Made by a program: the position numbers and the translations under genes
Source: Niastella sp.
GTDB taxonomy: Bacteria; Bacteroidota; Bacteroidia; Chitinophagales; Chitinophagaceae
NCBI GenBank assembly: GCA_017744515.1
Contig: JAGIBF010000077.1
Span: 1-39,187, forward strand
DNA: 39,187 nucleotides
Direction: 5' to 3'
Notes under the pieces: model-generated
Told to the model about the DNA's origin: nothing
Seen by the model: only the letters and a program-made list of their open reading frames with translations
Databases searched by the model: none
Part shown: positions 1-7,092 of the stretch, piece after piece
Layout: every line of letters starts with the position of its first letter
Numbering within the stretch: position 1 is the first letter of the stretch

Positions 1-60
1 GGATTTCATGGGTGCGAACGTGATGTACGTGATCAATTGTTATTGAATCCCAATGATTAA
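1..60 (+). pseudogene. Possible 3' end or fragment of a gene cut by the window edge
   Basis: Frame 1 is open from the first base to a TAA at 58-60 and reads GFHGCERDVRDQLLLNPND. The other two plus frames close sooner. It could be the C-terminal tail of a plus-strand gene lying mostly outside the window. From memory, the G-F-H-G-C start resembles the N-terminal part of small DUF3990-like ADP-ribosyltransferase-type proteins, in which case this would be a truncated remnant. I cannot verify that resemblance. Nineteen codons are too few to be sure it is coding. Confidence 0.25.
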
Positions 61-66
61 ATTGGG
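49..66 (+). terminator. Stem-loop, possible terminator for the gene left of the window
   Basis: The arms cccaat (49-54) and attggg (61-66) form a 6-bp stem around gattaa. A short cttttc follows on the plus strand. It overlaps the stop codon of the possible left-edge gene. The stem is short and the T tract has only four bases, so this is a weak call. Confidence 0.25.
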
Positions 67-93
67 CTTTTCATCATACATGCTGCTGAATAA

Positions 94-258
94 TTAACGG
101 GAAAAACGCGCCAGTTCGGGATAATGAGAAGTGTATTGGCCATTTTCGTCCAATATACCGGCACGTATCAATGAGCGCAAGGCTTCTTCATCAGAAACCT
201 TTTCCTGGAGTTGTCTTTCTGCCAGCTCTATTAGTTTATTAAAGTCTTTGTCGCTCAT
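94..258 (-). CDS. Small conserved-looking hypothetical protein, 54 aa
   Basis: An ATG at 258 opens a 54-codon frame ending in TAA at 94-96. The product starts MSDKDFNKLIELAERQLQ and ends HYPELARFSR. It is soluble, charged and probably helical in its first half, with no signal peptide, membrane segment or cysteine. A perfect Bacteroidota -7 box (TACCTTTG) lies 18 bases upstream of the start codon on the same strand, which supports a real, separately transcribed gene. The plus-strand frame over the same bases gives a serine-rich low-complexity product and has no such support. I do not recognise the function. The composition looks like a small cytosolic protein that might act through protein contacts, but that is only a guess. 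Confidence 0.65.
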   Translation of the reverse strand: MSDKDFNKLIELAERQLQEKVSDEEALRSLIRAGILDENGQYTSHYPELARFSR

Positions 259-275
259 ACAAATAAACGGTTTTA

Positions 276-283
276 CAAAGGTA
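276..283 (-). promoter_or_regulatory. Bacteroidota -7 promoter box for the 54-aa gene
   Basis: On the minus strand the bases read TACCTTTG, an exact match to TAnnTTTG. A TTTG that could be the -33 element lies 24 bases further upstream, slightly beyond the usual spacing. The predicted leader is about ten bases. Confidence 0.5.
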
Positions 284-452
284 GCAATTATTTTCGTTTC
301 GCGAGCACAAATGCGTCACCAGTACACACTCACAATCAACACATTACAACTCCTCACCACGAAAATGGCGTACCAGCCTTTTCCCTGCGAATAATGTCTA
401 ACCGTTTACCTAAAGAATGAACATTATCAATAAACAAGAATAGCATACGCTA

Positions 453-1118
453 TCACTTTACCCATGCCAACACCTGCTGCGCTACTTTATCTGCATTGTC
501 ATCGAAGTGGTGGCCGCCATCGATGGTGATGCTATTGTAGTTGTTGATGCGTAATGTATTCAGAGGAAATTGATCTCTTTCTGTGCCCAGTACAAACAGG
601 ATCGGCTTTTTGACTTTATTGATCTCATCGGATACACTCCAGGAGTCAGTGCGTGATATACCCAGCATTTCCGACAGGTGGACCTCAAAGTCTGTAGACT
701 TGTACGGCAACATCAATACCATATGGGTTGTCTTGCCGGCAATGTTCCTGTCGAGGTAATTCTGAATGAAGGGCGTAACATCTGCTCCGAAAGAATAACC
801 TACCAACACTACAGAGTCCCGTTTCCATGCTGCCATGTACTTGCTCAATAATGTACCAACATCGGCAGCCGTTTGCTGAGGCGTCTTTTTCTTCCAGAAG
901 TAACTCCGGGAATTCAATGCGATAACCGGGTAACCAGCATCATTGAATGACTTGATCAGTGCATTGGAGAATTTGGACCAACCGCCATCACCGGTAGCAT
1001 AGAATATAATGGGGCGGGTAGCATTGTTGCTATTCATGACTTTTATGGGGAGGTCGTCTGTTTGTGCCTGACTTATGGTAACTGCTAAAAGACAGGCTGC
1101 TAAAAATAAGTGCTTCAT
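453..1118 (-). CDS. VirJ/AcvB-family periplasmic alpha/beta hydrolase
   Basis: The 221-aa protein has a signal peptide (residues 1-19, ending SQAQ). The alpha/beta-hydrolase core has the motif Y-A-T-G-D-G-G-W at 40-47, a nucleophile elbow G-Y-S-F-G at 107-111 (Ser109), an acid candidate at Asp182 and a His pair at 203-204. This pattern is typical of the VirJ domain also found in AcvB. In Agrobacterium and Rhizobium, AcvB/AtvA is encoded with LpiA, an MprF homologue, and acts on lysyl-phosphatidylglycerol in the periplasm. Here the gene starts 11 bp after an mprF-like gene on the same strand, so the same lipid role is the best inference. The virulence name comes from Agrobacterium and does not imply a type IV secretion system; none is seen here. 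Confidence 0.8.
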   Translation of the reverse strand: MKHLFLAACLLAVTISQAQTDDLPIKVMNSNNATRPIIFYATGDGGWSKFSNALIKSFNDAGYPVIALNSRSYFWKKKTPQQTAADVGTLLSKYMAAWKRDSVVLVGYSFGADVTPFIQNYLDRNIAGKTTHMVLMLPYKSTDFEVHLSEMLGISRTDSWSVSDEINKVKKPILFVLGTERDQFPLNTLRINNYNSITIDGGHHFDDNADKVAQQVLAWVK

Positions 1119-1129
1119 ACTGTCATTAT

Positions 1130-3460
1130 TTAATATACCGGCTGCATCACTTTCTTAAGAGCAGCAGGCAATTGTAAAAGATCGAAATCGTGTCCGTATA
1201 CCAGGTACTTGTTTTCCCAGAAGGTGGCATACTTTTCTTTGAACTCACGCAGGCCATGGAACTGCCTGAACCGTTTCATGGCAGGGGTAAGTGTTTTTAA
1301 TAATTGTTCTGCAGGGTTATCGGGTTGAGTAATGCCTGTGAGGGGCACCATGCCGAGGTTGATAAACATTTTTTGGTGATCACGTGCATAGCTAATCAAT
1401 TGTATCATCAATGCATCGGCAACAGCAGCGGGCGCGTCATGTGTTTTTCGGATAAGGTCGTAGGTGCATTCATCTTCTGCATAAGAGGGAATGATGTTCA
1501 TAAAGGCAAGAATCTTTTTCTCTCCATCTTCTACTGTGATCACATCCTGCCGAATCAACTCCCGTTCATCGAACATGCCTTGCGCAAAGATCATTTCCTC
1601 ACGGGTGAAATTTTGCAGCCATTCGTCTGACACTGCTTTCAACTGCTGAATAAATTCCGGGATATGTGGTGCATGATGTACCGCTACTGTATATCCTTTC
1701 TTTTGCAAACTGTTCAATCCATTGCGCAGTGACTTCTTATCCCTGCCTTCGAGGCTAAACTTTTCTACATCGATGATACCCTCCTGCCCGATCATCAGTT
1801 TCTTCATCTTCAGCGTCCTGAAATACGGAATTCCTTCTTCGTTTACCCGGTAAAAGGCTGTCTTCAATCCCATGCGCCTGCACTGCTGGTCAAACTCTTT
1901 CAGTATATCGGCTTTGTATTCTTCTGCGCAAACCGGTTCTCCCAGCACCACGGCAAAGCTACCGGCAATGCGGTAGGCGATAAATCCCTGATGACGGGCA
2001 GAAAAGAAATAAAGTTTATCCTTGTATACTTTGAAATAATCCAGCGCAGAATCACCGTATTGATTAAGTAAGAAATGCGCGCGTTGACGGAATGTATCAT
2101 TGGTTGTTAGTTTTTTGAGCAACGGTCCCCTAAACCTGCTACGGTACTGGTTGCCCGTGGTGAGTAATATAATGAGTGTAATGCCTGCTATGATGGCTTC
2201 TTCATAATCCAATGCTTTGGTGAGGTGCCCTACCAGTGAGATCACAGAAAATGCAATGGCTACCAGCCAGGCGGTACGTGCTCCACGCAATAAGAAGGCT
2301 GCAGTAAGCACCAGTCCAAGGCCAATGGCCAGCACTACCCAATTGGAAGCATGCATGGCTTCCACCGGCAGATACTCACGCAGTACGTGCATGCGGAAAC
2401 GTATAGGGGGAATGACTGCTGAAGCAATATTCACCATGCCCAGCACTAACGTAAAGAGTGCGGGCGCTACGCGGAAGAATATCTTCCTGCCTTTCCAGGC
2501 AAAGGCCGCCAGGCCAACCAGCAAGGGCAACCAAAACTCAAATACCCTGAACAATACCATCATTGCCAATACCGGGCTCAACGGGTACCCCAATTGGTGC
2601 ATCACATATACCATAGATATTTCCACGGCGCCTAATCCTTTTAAGAATGGAGACACTATCATCATCAACACCGCAGCTATATAGGCCGCCGCCGCAGCCA
2701 TCCATGAAGGTGGCATGCCCACCGCCAGCATGGCAATGTAAATGTGCAGTATGCCACACAACTCTACGCCTATTGAAAACAGGATGGCGCCTGCATAAGG
2801 TCGTTTATGTACGTTGGTGGAAAACAGGTCATCGATAAATGGAGTTGCTGAAGGGAACTTCTTAGTGAACCAGTGGTATAATTTTCCTTTCCGGCTGAAT
2901 GAGCGCGTTAACACCAGCAGTGTTCCCAATAACAACACCAATACACCCAGTCCTGCTATAGCGTAACCTGTTTGTCCACGTTGCAGGCTAAAGGCTGTAA
3001 CTGTCACCACCGGTAGTCCAACCAAAATTACAGTGAGCAAACCGGCAAATCCAAACAAGCCGCTGGCCTGGAATACCTGTGTTTTGGAAAACCCTGCTTT
3101 CCTGATCTGTGAAGGCGTATAGGCCAATGCGCTGATACTACCTGCAGGCAGGAACACACTGATAAAATTTCTTTTCAGGAACAGTAATATGGCATTCATC
3201 CAGGAAAAGCGCAGACCAATGGCCCTAAAGCTTTGCCGGTAGATGCCTGCCTGAAATATGATGTAAATGGCAGTAACAGCCAATCCGGCTGCTATCCACA
3301 AGGGGTTGGCCTTGTGAAGATGTGGAATAATGGTCCTTAGTTCTTTCCTTTCGCTGCGGAAGAATATGATTGCCAGTACCAGCATGAGGACTGCCAGCAG
3401 TTCCTTTTTGGGAACACGGCGCAGGAAGGCGCTGAGTTTGCTTTGGAGGTGTGAGGCCAT
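1130..3460 (-). CDS. mprF: MprF/LpiA-like lysyl-phosphatidylglycerol synthase/flippase
   Basis: The product (776 aa from the ATG at 3460; a TTG lies two codons upstream) has a hydrophobic N-terminal half. About eight membrane segments fill residues 20-325, including the G-L-G-A-V-E motif (275-280) of the UPF0104 flippase domain. More helices follow at 330-435. A soluble DUF2156/GNAT-fold domain runs from about 455 to the end. This is the full MprF layout: the cytosolic domain transfers an amino acid, usually lysine or alanine, from aminoacyl-tRNA to phosphatidylglycerol, and the membrane domain flips the product. Length is close to S. aureus MprF (about 840 aa). It is first in a two-gene unit with the VirJ-like hydrolase. 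The amino acid used cannot be told from sequence alone. A weak -7-like box, TAGCTTTA, sits about 20 bases upstream. Confidence 0.88.
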   Translation of the reverse strand: MASHLQSKLSAFLRRVPKKELLAVLMLVLAIIFFRSERKELRTIIPHLHKANPLWIAAGLAVTAIYIIFQAGIYRQSFRAIGLRFSWMNAILLFLKRNFISVFLPAGSISALAYTPSQIRKAGFSKTQVFQASGLFGFAGLLTVILVGLPVVTVTAFSLQRGQTGYAIAGLGVLVLLLGTLLVLTRSFSRKGKLYHWFTKKFPSATPFIDDLFSTNVHKRPYAGAILFSIGVELCGILHIYIAMLAVGMPPSWMAAAAAYIAAVLMMIVSPFLKGLGAVEISMVYVMHQLGYPLSPVLAMMVLFRVFEFWLPLLVGLAAFAWKGRKIFFRVAPALFTLVLGMVNIASAVIPPIRFRMHVLREYLPVEAMHASNWVVLAIGLGLVLTAAFLLRGARTAWLVAIAFSVISLVGHLTKALDYEEAIIAGITLIILLTTGNQYRSRFRGPLLKKLTTNDTFRQRAHFLLNQYGDSALDYFKVYKDKLYFFSARHQGFIAYRIAGSFAVVLGEPVCAEEYKADILKEFDQQCRRMGLKTAFYRVNEEGIPYFRTLKMKKLMIGQEGIIDVEKFSLEGRDKKSLRNGLNSLQKKGYTVAVHHAPHIPEFIQQLKAVSDEWLQNFTREEMIFAQGMFDERELIRQDVITVEDGEKKILAFMNIIPSYAEDECTYDLIRKTHDAPAAVADALMIQLISYARDHQKMFINLGMVPLTGITQPDNPAEQLLKTLTPAMKRFRQFHGLREFKEKYATFWENKYLVYGHDFDLLQLPAALKKVMQPVY

Positions 3461-3512
3461 TGTCAAGGTTATTACACCCTAAAGCTACTAAGGGGTAAGG
3501 GCGCGTCTCAGC

Positions 3513-3530
3513 GCCGGTCGTTGAACCGGC
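3513..3530. other. Stem-loop between mprF and the cyanophycinase-fusion gene
   Basis: The arms gccggt (3513-3518) and accggc (3525-3530) pair perfectly around cgttga. There is no T tract on either side, so an intrinsic terminator is unlikely. It lies in the leader of mprF and downstream of the fusion gene. The rest of 3461-3654 shows nothing else clear. Confidence 0.35.
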
Positions 3531-3654
3531 AAATCCAGTCGGTGGATGGGCAGGAAGGTATGGCGCAAAAAAAAGGACAAAATGGTTAAACCACTTCGTC
3601 CCTAAGGGCCCAGAATGTGAGCGGTACAGATACGATGATTATGTCAATGTCTGC

Positions 3655-5622
3655 TTAGTTTTTATAGATGTAGATCTCGATCTTGCCTTCTTCGGTAATG
3701 GCGCCTCTGTACATGCCTTCGGTATTGAAGGGCATGGCCATATTGCCATTTTTATCCAGTGCGATCAGGCCACCATCGCCGCCCAGCTTACCAACTTTTT
3801 CAATCACTGCCTTACCTGCACTTTGGATGGGCAAACCTTTGTATTCCATCAGGGCGCTCAGTTCATGAGCCACCACGGTACGGATGTAAAATTCGCCCCA
3901 GCCTGTGCAGGATATACCTACTGTTGCGTTGGCGTAAGTACCTGCACCAATGATGGGTGCATCTCCTACCCGTCCGTATTTTTTGTTGGTCATGCCGCCG
4001 GTAGAAGTGCCGGCAGCCAATACGCCCTGCTTATCCAGCGCCACGCAACCTACGGTACCAAACTTATAATCAACATTGATGGTTCCCTTGCGGGGTGCCG
4101 CGCTATGGTCGAGCTTTGCTTTCAGCGAGTCTTCTTTCAAGGCATCCTGTAAGCCTTTCCATCTTTCTTCTGTACGGAAATAAGCAGGGTCTACTATTTC
4201 GATGCCTGCTTCTTTTGCAAATTGTTCGGCGCCTGCGCCTACCATCATCACATGTTCAGACTTTTCCATCACCGCTCTTGCCGCTGTTATCGGATTGCGG
4301 ATCGTTCTTACACCGGCTACCGAGCCAGCTGCCAAGGTTTTACCGTTCATGATGGCAGCGTCGAGCTCGTTCTTACCATCGTGTGTAAACACAGCGCCTT
4401 TGCCTGCATTAAACAATGGATTATCTTCCAGCACCCGCACGGCAGCTTCTACTGCATCGAGGCTGGAGGCGCCTGCCTGTAACTTAGCATAGCCTGCCTG
4501 CAACGCCTGTTGCAAACCGGCGCGGTAATTCTTTTCTTTTTCAGGCGTCATGGTGCTTTGCAGAATGGTGCCTGCTCCTCCATGTATCACCAATACGTAT
4601 TTATCTACAGGGCTTTGCTGCAACTGGCCTTTTTCCATCCACCACCAATACCATTTGCCGCCTTTGGCTTTGGCAGCATCAAAGTCGGCGACAGAGAAAT
4701 AGCCATTGCCGCTTGCTGTGCCTTGTATCTCGTAAACTTTGAGGGCTTTCCTGCCAGCCACCCATTGCAGGGGTTCTTCCGCCACGCACTCTTCCGGAGG
4801 TGTTGCCTTATCGGTGAGGAGGAAATAGGCTTTGCCTTCTCCGATAACGGTAGCATTGCCCTGCTCGTCGATGCAAACGGCCGTTCTCTCATCGGGCGCT
4901 ATTCCTTTGGGAAACGTTTTCCAATCCGTGATGATGCGGCTCATGAATGTTACGTGCCTTCCCTGGCGGTTGCGGGCCACATAATGCTGATCCGTGATCA
5001 CGTTTTTCAGGAAAGGCGGTTGCAGGAAATCATTGTTATACAGCTTCACTTTAACATCGTAAGGATCCATAGCCACCGCCGCTGTGGCGCTGCCTATCTC
5101 TCCGCTGTAATAAAATCCGCTCAATACCGCACAGCCGGCGCTGGTGCCGCCTACCGGTACTTTCTTTTTATTGAGGAGGTAGTTGATCGCTTCCGATGTT
5201 TTGGTATTTCTCCAGAAACGCATATAGTTCGACTGATCGCCGCCCGTGATGAACAGCATCTCCGCATTGCGGATCGTTTGGGCTACCTTTTCGTTGTTGG
5301 CCACTTCGCGGGAATTGATCAACAGGGTCTCTACAGAATTGACCTTGCCCAGTTTGGCAATATCATCGTTGTACAGGTAATCGCCCGAAGCCCTGATCAC
5401 CACTACATCTCCTCCACCGCTTCTGTCGATCATCCATTTGAAAGCAGCATCCACATTACCGCCACCACCAATCAATACCACTCCACCGTAGGTAGTGGTG
5501 GTCACATCTTTGGCATCGCCGGTAAGGCCAAGCGAAGGGCCGGCGGCGGGCTTCACTTGTGCCTGAGAATTATAGATACACAGGGTACAGACGGCCGCCA
5601 GAAAAATTGCTCTCTTCATCAT
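3655..5622 (-). CDS. Secreted cyanophycinase-isoaspartyl peptidase/L-asparaginase fusion
   Basis: This 655-aa protein has a signal peptide (residues 1-22) and two enzymes in one chain. Residues 45-310 are a peptidase S51 cyanophycinase: G-G-D-Q at 127-130, nucleophile Ser161 in G-G-T-S-A-G, D-Q-H at 211-213, then Arg217, Arg219 and Arg222, and Glu245. The spacing of His and three Arg matches the cyanophycin-binding pattern I know from Synechocystis CphB. Residues 342-655 are a plant-type asparaginase/isoaspartyl peptidase (Ntn hydrolase): H-G-G-A-G (347-351), N-A-G-K-G (405-409), nucleophile Thr523 in G-T-V-G, and G-R-V-G-D-A-P (550-556). The first domain would cut cyanophycin to beta-Asp-Arg and the second would split that dipeptide. 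It lies 24 bp after susD, so it is probably co-transcribed. Ntn peptidases mature by cutting before the Thr, so the finished enzyme may be two chains. Function is inferred, not shown. Confidence 0.85.
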   Translation of the reverse strand: MMKRAIFLAAVCTLCIYNSQAQVKPAAGPSLGLTGDAKDVTTTTYGGVVLIGGGGNVDAAFKWMIDRSGGGDVVVIRASGDYLYNDDIAKLGKVNSVETLLINSREVANNEKVAQTIRNAEMLFITGGDQSNYMRFWRNTKTSEAINYLLNKKKVPVGGTSAGCAVLSGFYYSGEIGSATAAVAMDPYDVKVKLYNNDFLQPPFLKNVITDQHYVARNRQGRHVTFMSRIITDWKTFPKGIAPDERTAVCIDEQGNATVIGEGKAYFLLTDKATPPEECVAEEPLQWVAGRKALKVYEIQGTASGNGYFSVADFDAAKAKGGKWYWWWMEKGQLQQSPVDKYVLVIHGGAGTILQSTMTPEKEKNYRAGLQQALQAGYAKLQAGASSLDAVEAAVRVLEDNPLFNAGKGAVFTHDGKNELDAAIMNGKTLAAGSVAGVRTIRNPITAARAVMEKSEHVMMVGAGAEQFAKEAGIEIVDPAYFRTEERWKGLQDALKEDSLKAKLDHSAAPRKGTINVDYKFGTVGCVALDKQGVLAAGTSTGGMTNKKYGRVGDAPIIGAGTYANATVGISCTGWGEFYIRTVVAHELSALMEYKGLPIQSAGKAVIEKVGKLGGDGGLIALDKNGNMAMPFNTEGMYRGAITEEGKIEIYIYKN

Positions 5623-5646
5623 CGATCGTTAAACGTGTTATGGATC

Positions 5647-7092
5647 TTAATAACGGGGGTTTTGTTTCATATTCTTGTTGGCCCTCAGCTCACTGTTGGG
5701 AATAGGCCATACGTATTGTGCCTTATCCGGTGGCAACAACACGGCGCCCAGTGCATTCACCGCGTCTTCAGGGTTGCGGGTGATGGGCAGGTTATATCTT
5801 CTGAGATCAAAATGACGATGGCCTTCAAAAGCCAGTTCCTTGAACCGCTCGGTCAGCAAGGCAGTCAGGATAGCATCTTTGGTAGTAAAGTCCTGCGCCA
5901 CGTATCCGCTGATCCTTTGTGCCCGCAATGCGTTAAGGTCGTTTTTAGCGGGTGTGAGGTTTTCCTTCTGTGCGTAGGCTTCTGACCTGATGAGGTACAT
6001 TTCCCCGGTACGAAACAGTTTAATATCTACCAGATTACGGTTGGCAGGATCGTCGCTCATGTATTTCACTACTGCATTGGGTGTTCTACCAGCTAACTGA
6101 CGGGCAGGATCGATCTTTATATAAGAGGAGAAACGGATGTCGTTGGTCTGGTCAAACAGGTTGGTGAGCTCATAAGAAGCCGCATAATAAATACGTGAGC
6201 CTGCAGGGTTGTCCAGGAAAGTAGCTTGTGTATAAGCATTGCCCAACGGTGTTTCTGCATCGCTGGCCACGCGTTTCAGTTTCCAGAATACTTCGCTGTT
6301 CGTTTTATCTTTCCATATGCGGGGGAAATCAGTGCGTGATGCAAGAGGCAACGCATTAATAGCTTCTGTGGCATAGGTAATGGCATTATCCCAGTTCCTT
6401 TCATACAAGGCTACCCTGGCCTGAATGGCCGAAACCGTTGCGCGGGTAATACGCGTGTTGTCGTTGAAGGAAGCTGGTATCAATCCTTTCGCCGCCGTGA
6501 GGTCGGTATTGATCTTTGCCATGGTAGCGGCAAAGGTCAGCCGGGCGGGGCTGGAAATGGTTGATACTTCCATATAAGGTACGCCGAGTGAATCTGCCTC
6601 ATATCTTGAAGCGAAGTTGCGTATCAGCTCAAAATGGCAATAAGCGCGCAGGGCAAGTAACTCTCCTTTGTATCGTGTTTTCAATCCTTCCTCTCCTGCT
6701 TTTGGCTCTATGCCATCGATAGCAGCCAGCACCCTGTTGGCACGATCGATGGCTTTGTAGTTATCTCCCCATGCATCATGCACGAAGCTGCCATCGTATT
6801 GCCAGCGATGGGTGGCTACGCCACCGCCTGTACTGTTTTCTGAAGGCAACATCACTTCATCGACGATACGGGAAGTATAGAAGATGCTGCTGTAATAATT
6901 GAGCTTGTTATAAACACCCAGCACGCCTTCATTCACATCCTTCACCGATCTAAAGGCTTTGGATGGGTCGATGGTATCTGTAGGGGTCAGGTCTATCTGT
7001 TTGTTGCAGGACACAACAGTCATTGAAAACACGGCAGCTGCCAGTGCTAATCCTTTATATAATGTGTTTGTCGTTGTCATGTTGATTGGCAT
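5647..7092 (-). CDS. SusD/RagB-family outer-membrane nutrient-binding lipoprotein
   Basis: The 481-aa product has a lipoprotein signal with V-V-S-C-N, so Cys29 would be lipidated after transport. The body has the SusD layout: an N-terminal TPR-like part with A-I-D-R-A-N-R-V and L-R-A-Y-C-H-F-E motifs, and a C-terminal RagB/SusD domain ending with L-T-E-R-F-K-E-L-A-F-E-G-H-R-H-F-D-L-R-R. It should form the lid over the partner SusC barrel and bind the ligand outside the cell. Its ATG shares one base with the susC stop codon (translational coupling). A second ATG at 7080 would give a tighter signal peptide. The next gene downstream is the cyanophycinase fusion, not a glycosidase, so the ligand may be a peptide polymer rather than a glycan, as in the peptide-binding RagAB pair. 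Confidence 0.93.
   Translation of the reverse strand: MPINMTTTNTLYKGLALAAAVFSMTVVSCNKQIDLTPTDTIDPSKAFRSVKDVNEGVLGVYNKLNYYSSIFYTSRIVDEVMLPSENSTGGGVATHRWQYDGSFVHDAWGDNYKAIDRANRVLAAIDGIEPKAGEEGLKTRYKGELLALRAYCHFELIRNFASRYEADSLGVPYMEVSTISSPARLTFAATMAKINTDLTAAKGLIPASFNDNTRITRATVSAIQARVALYERNWDNAITYATEAINALPLASRTDFPRIWKDKTNSEVFWKLKRVASDAETPLGNAYTQATFLDNPAGSRIYYAASYELTNLFDQTNDIRFSSYIKIDPARQLAGRTPNAVVKYMSDDPANRNLVDIKLFRTGEMYLIRSEAYAQKENLTPAKNDLNALRAQRISGYVAQDFTTKDAILTALLTERFKELAFEGHRHFDLRRYNLPITRNPEDAVNALGAVLLPPDKAQYVWPIPNSELRANKNMKQNPRY

Noticed and set aside
131..394. 87-codon open frame on the plus strand near the left end
   Set aside because: The product is Ser-rich and of low complexity, while the minus strand has a protein-like 54-codon gene with a promoter box.
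453..1118. VirJ as a sign of a type IV secretion or virulence system
   Set aside because: No VirB/VirD genes are in the window; the mprF neighbour explains the gene better.
3513..3530. Terminator between mprF and the fusion gene
   Set aside because: The stem is only 6 bp and has no T tract on either strand.
4510..5985. 491-codon open frame on the plus strand across the cyanophycinase fusion and the end of susD
   Set aside because: It runs antisense to two clear genes, has a Cys/His/Arg-rich composition with no motif, and spans the gap between them. It is a by-product of their codon bias.
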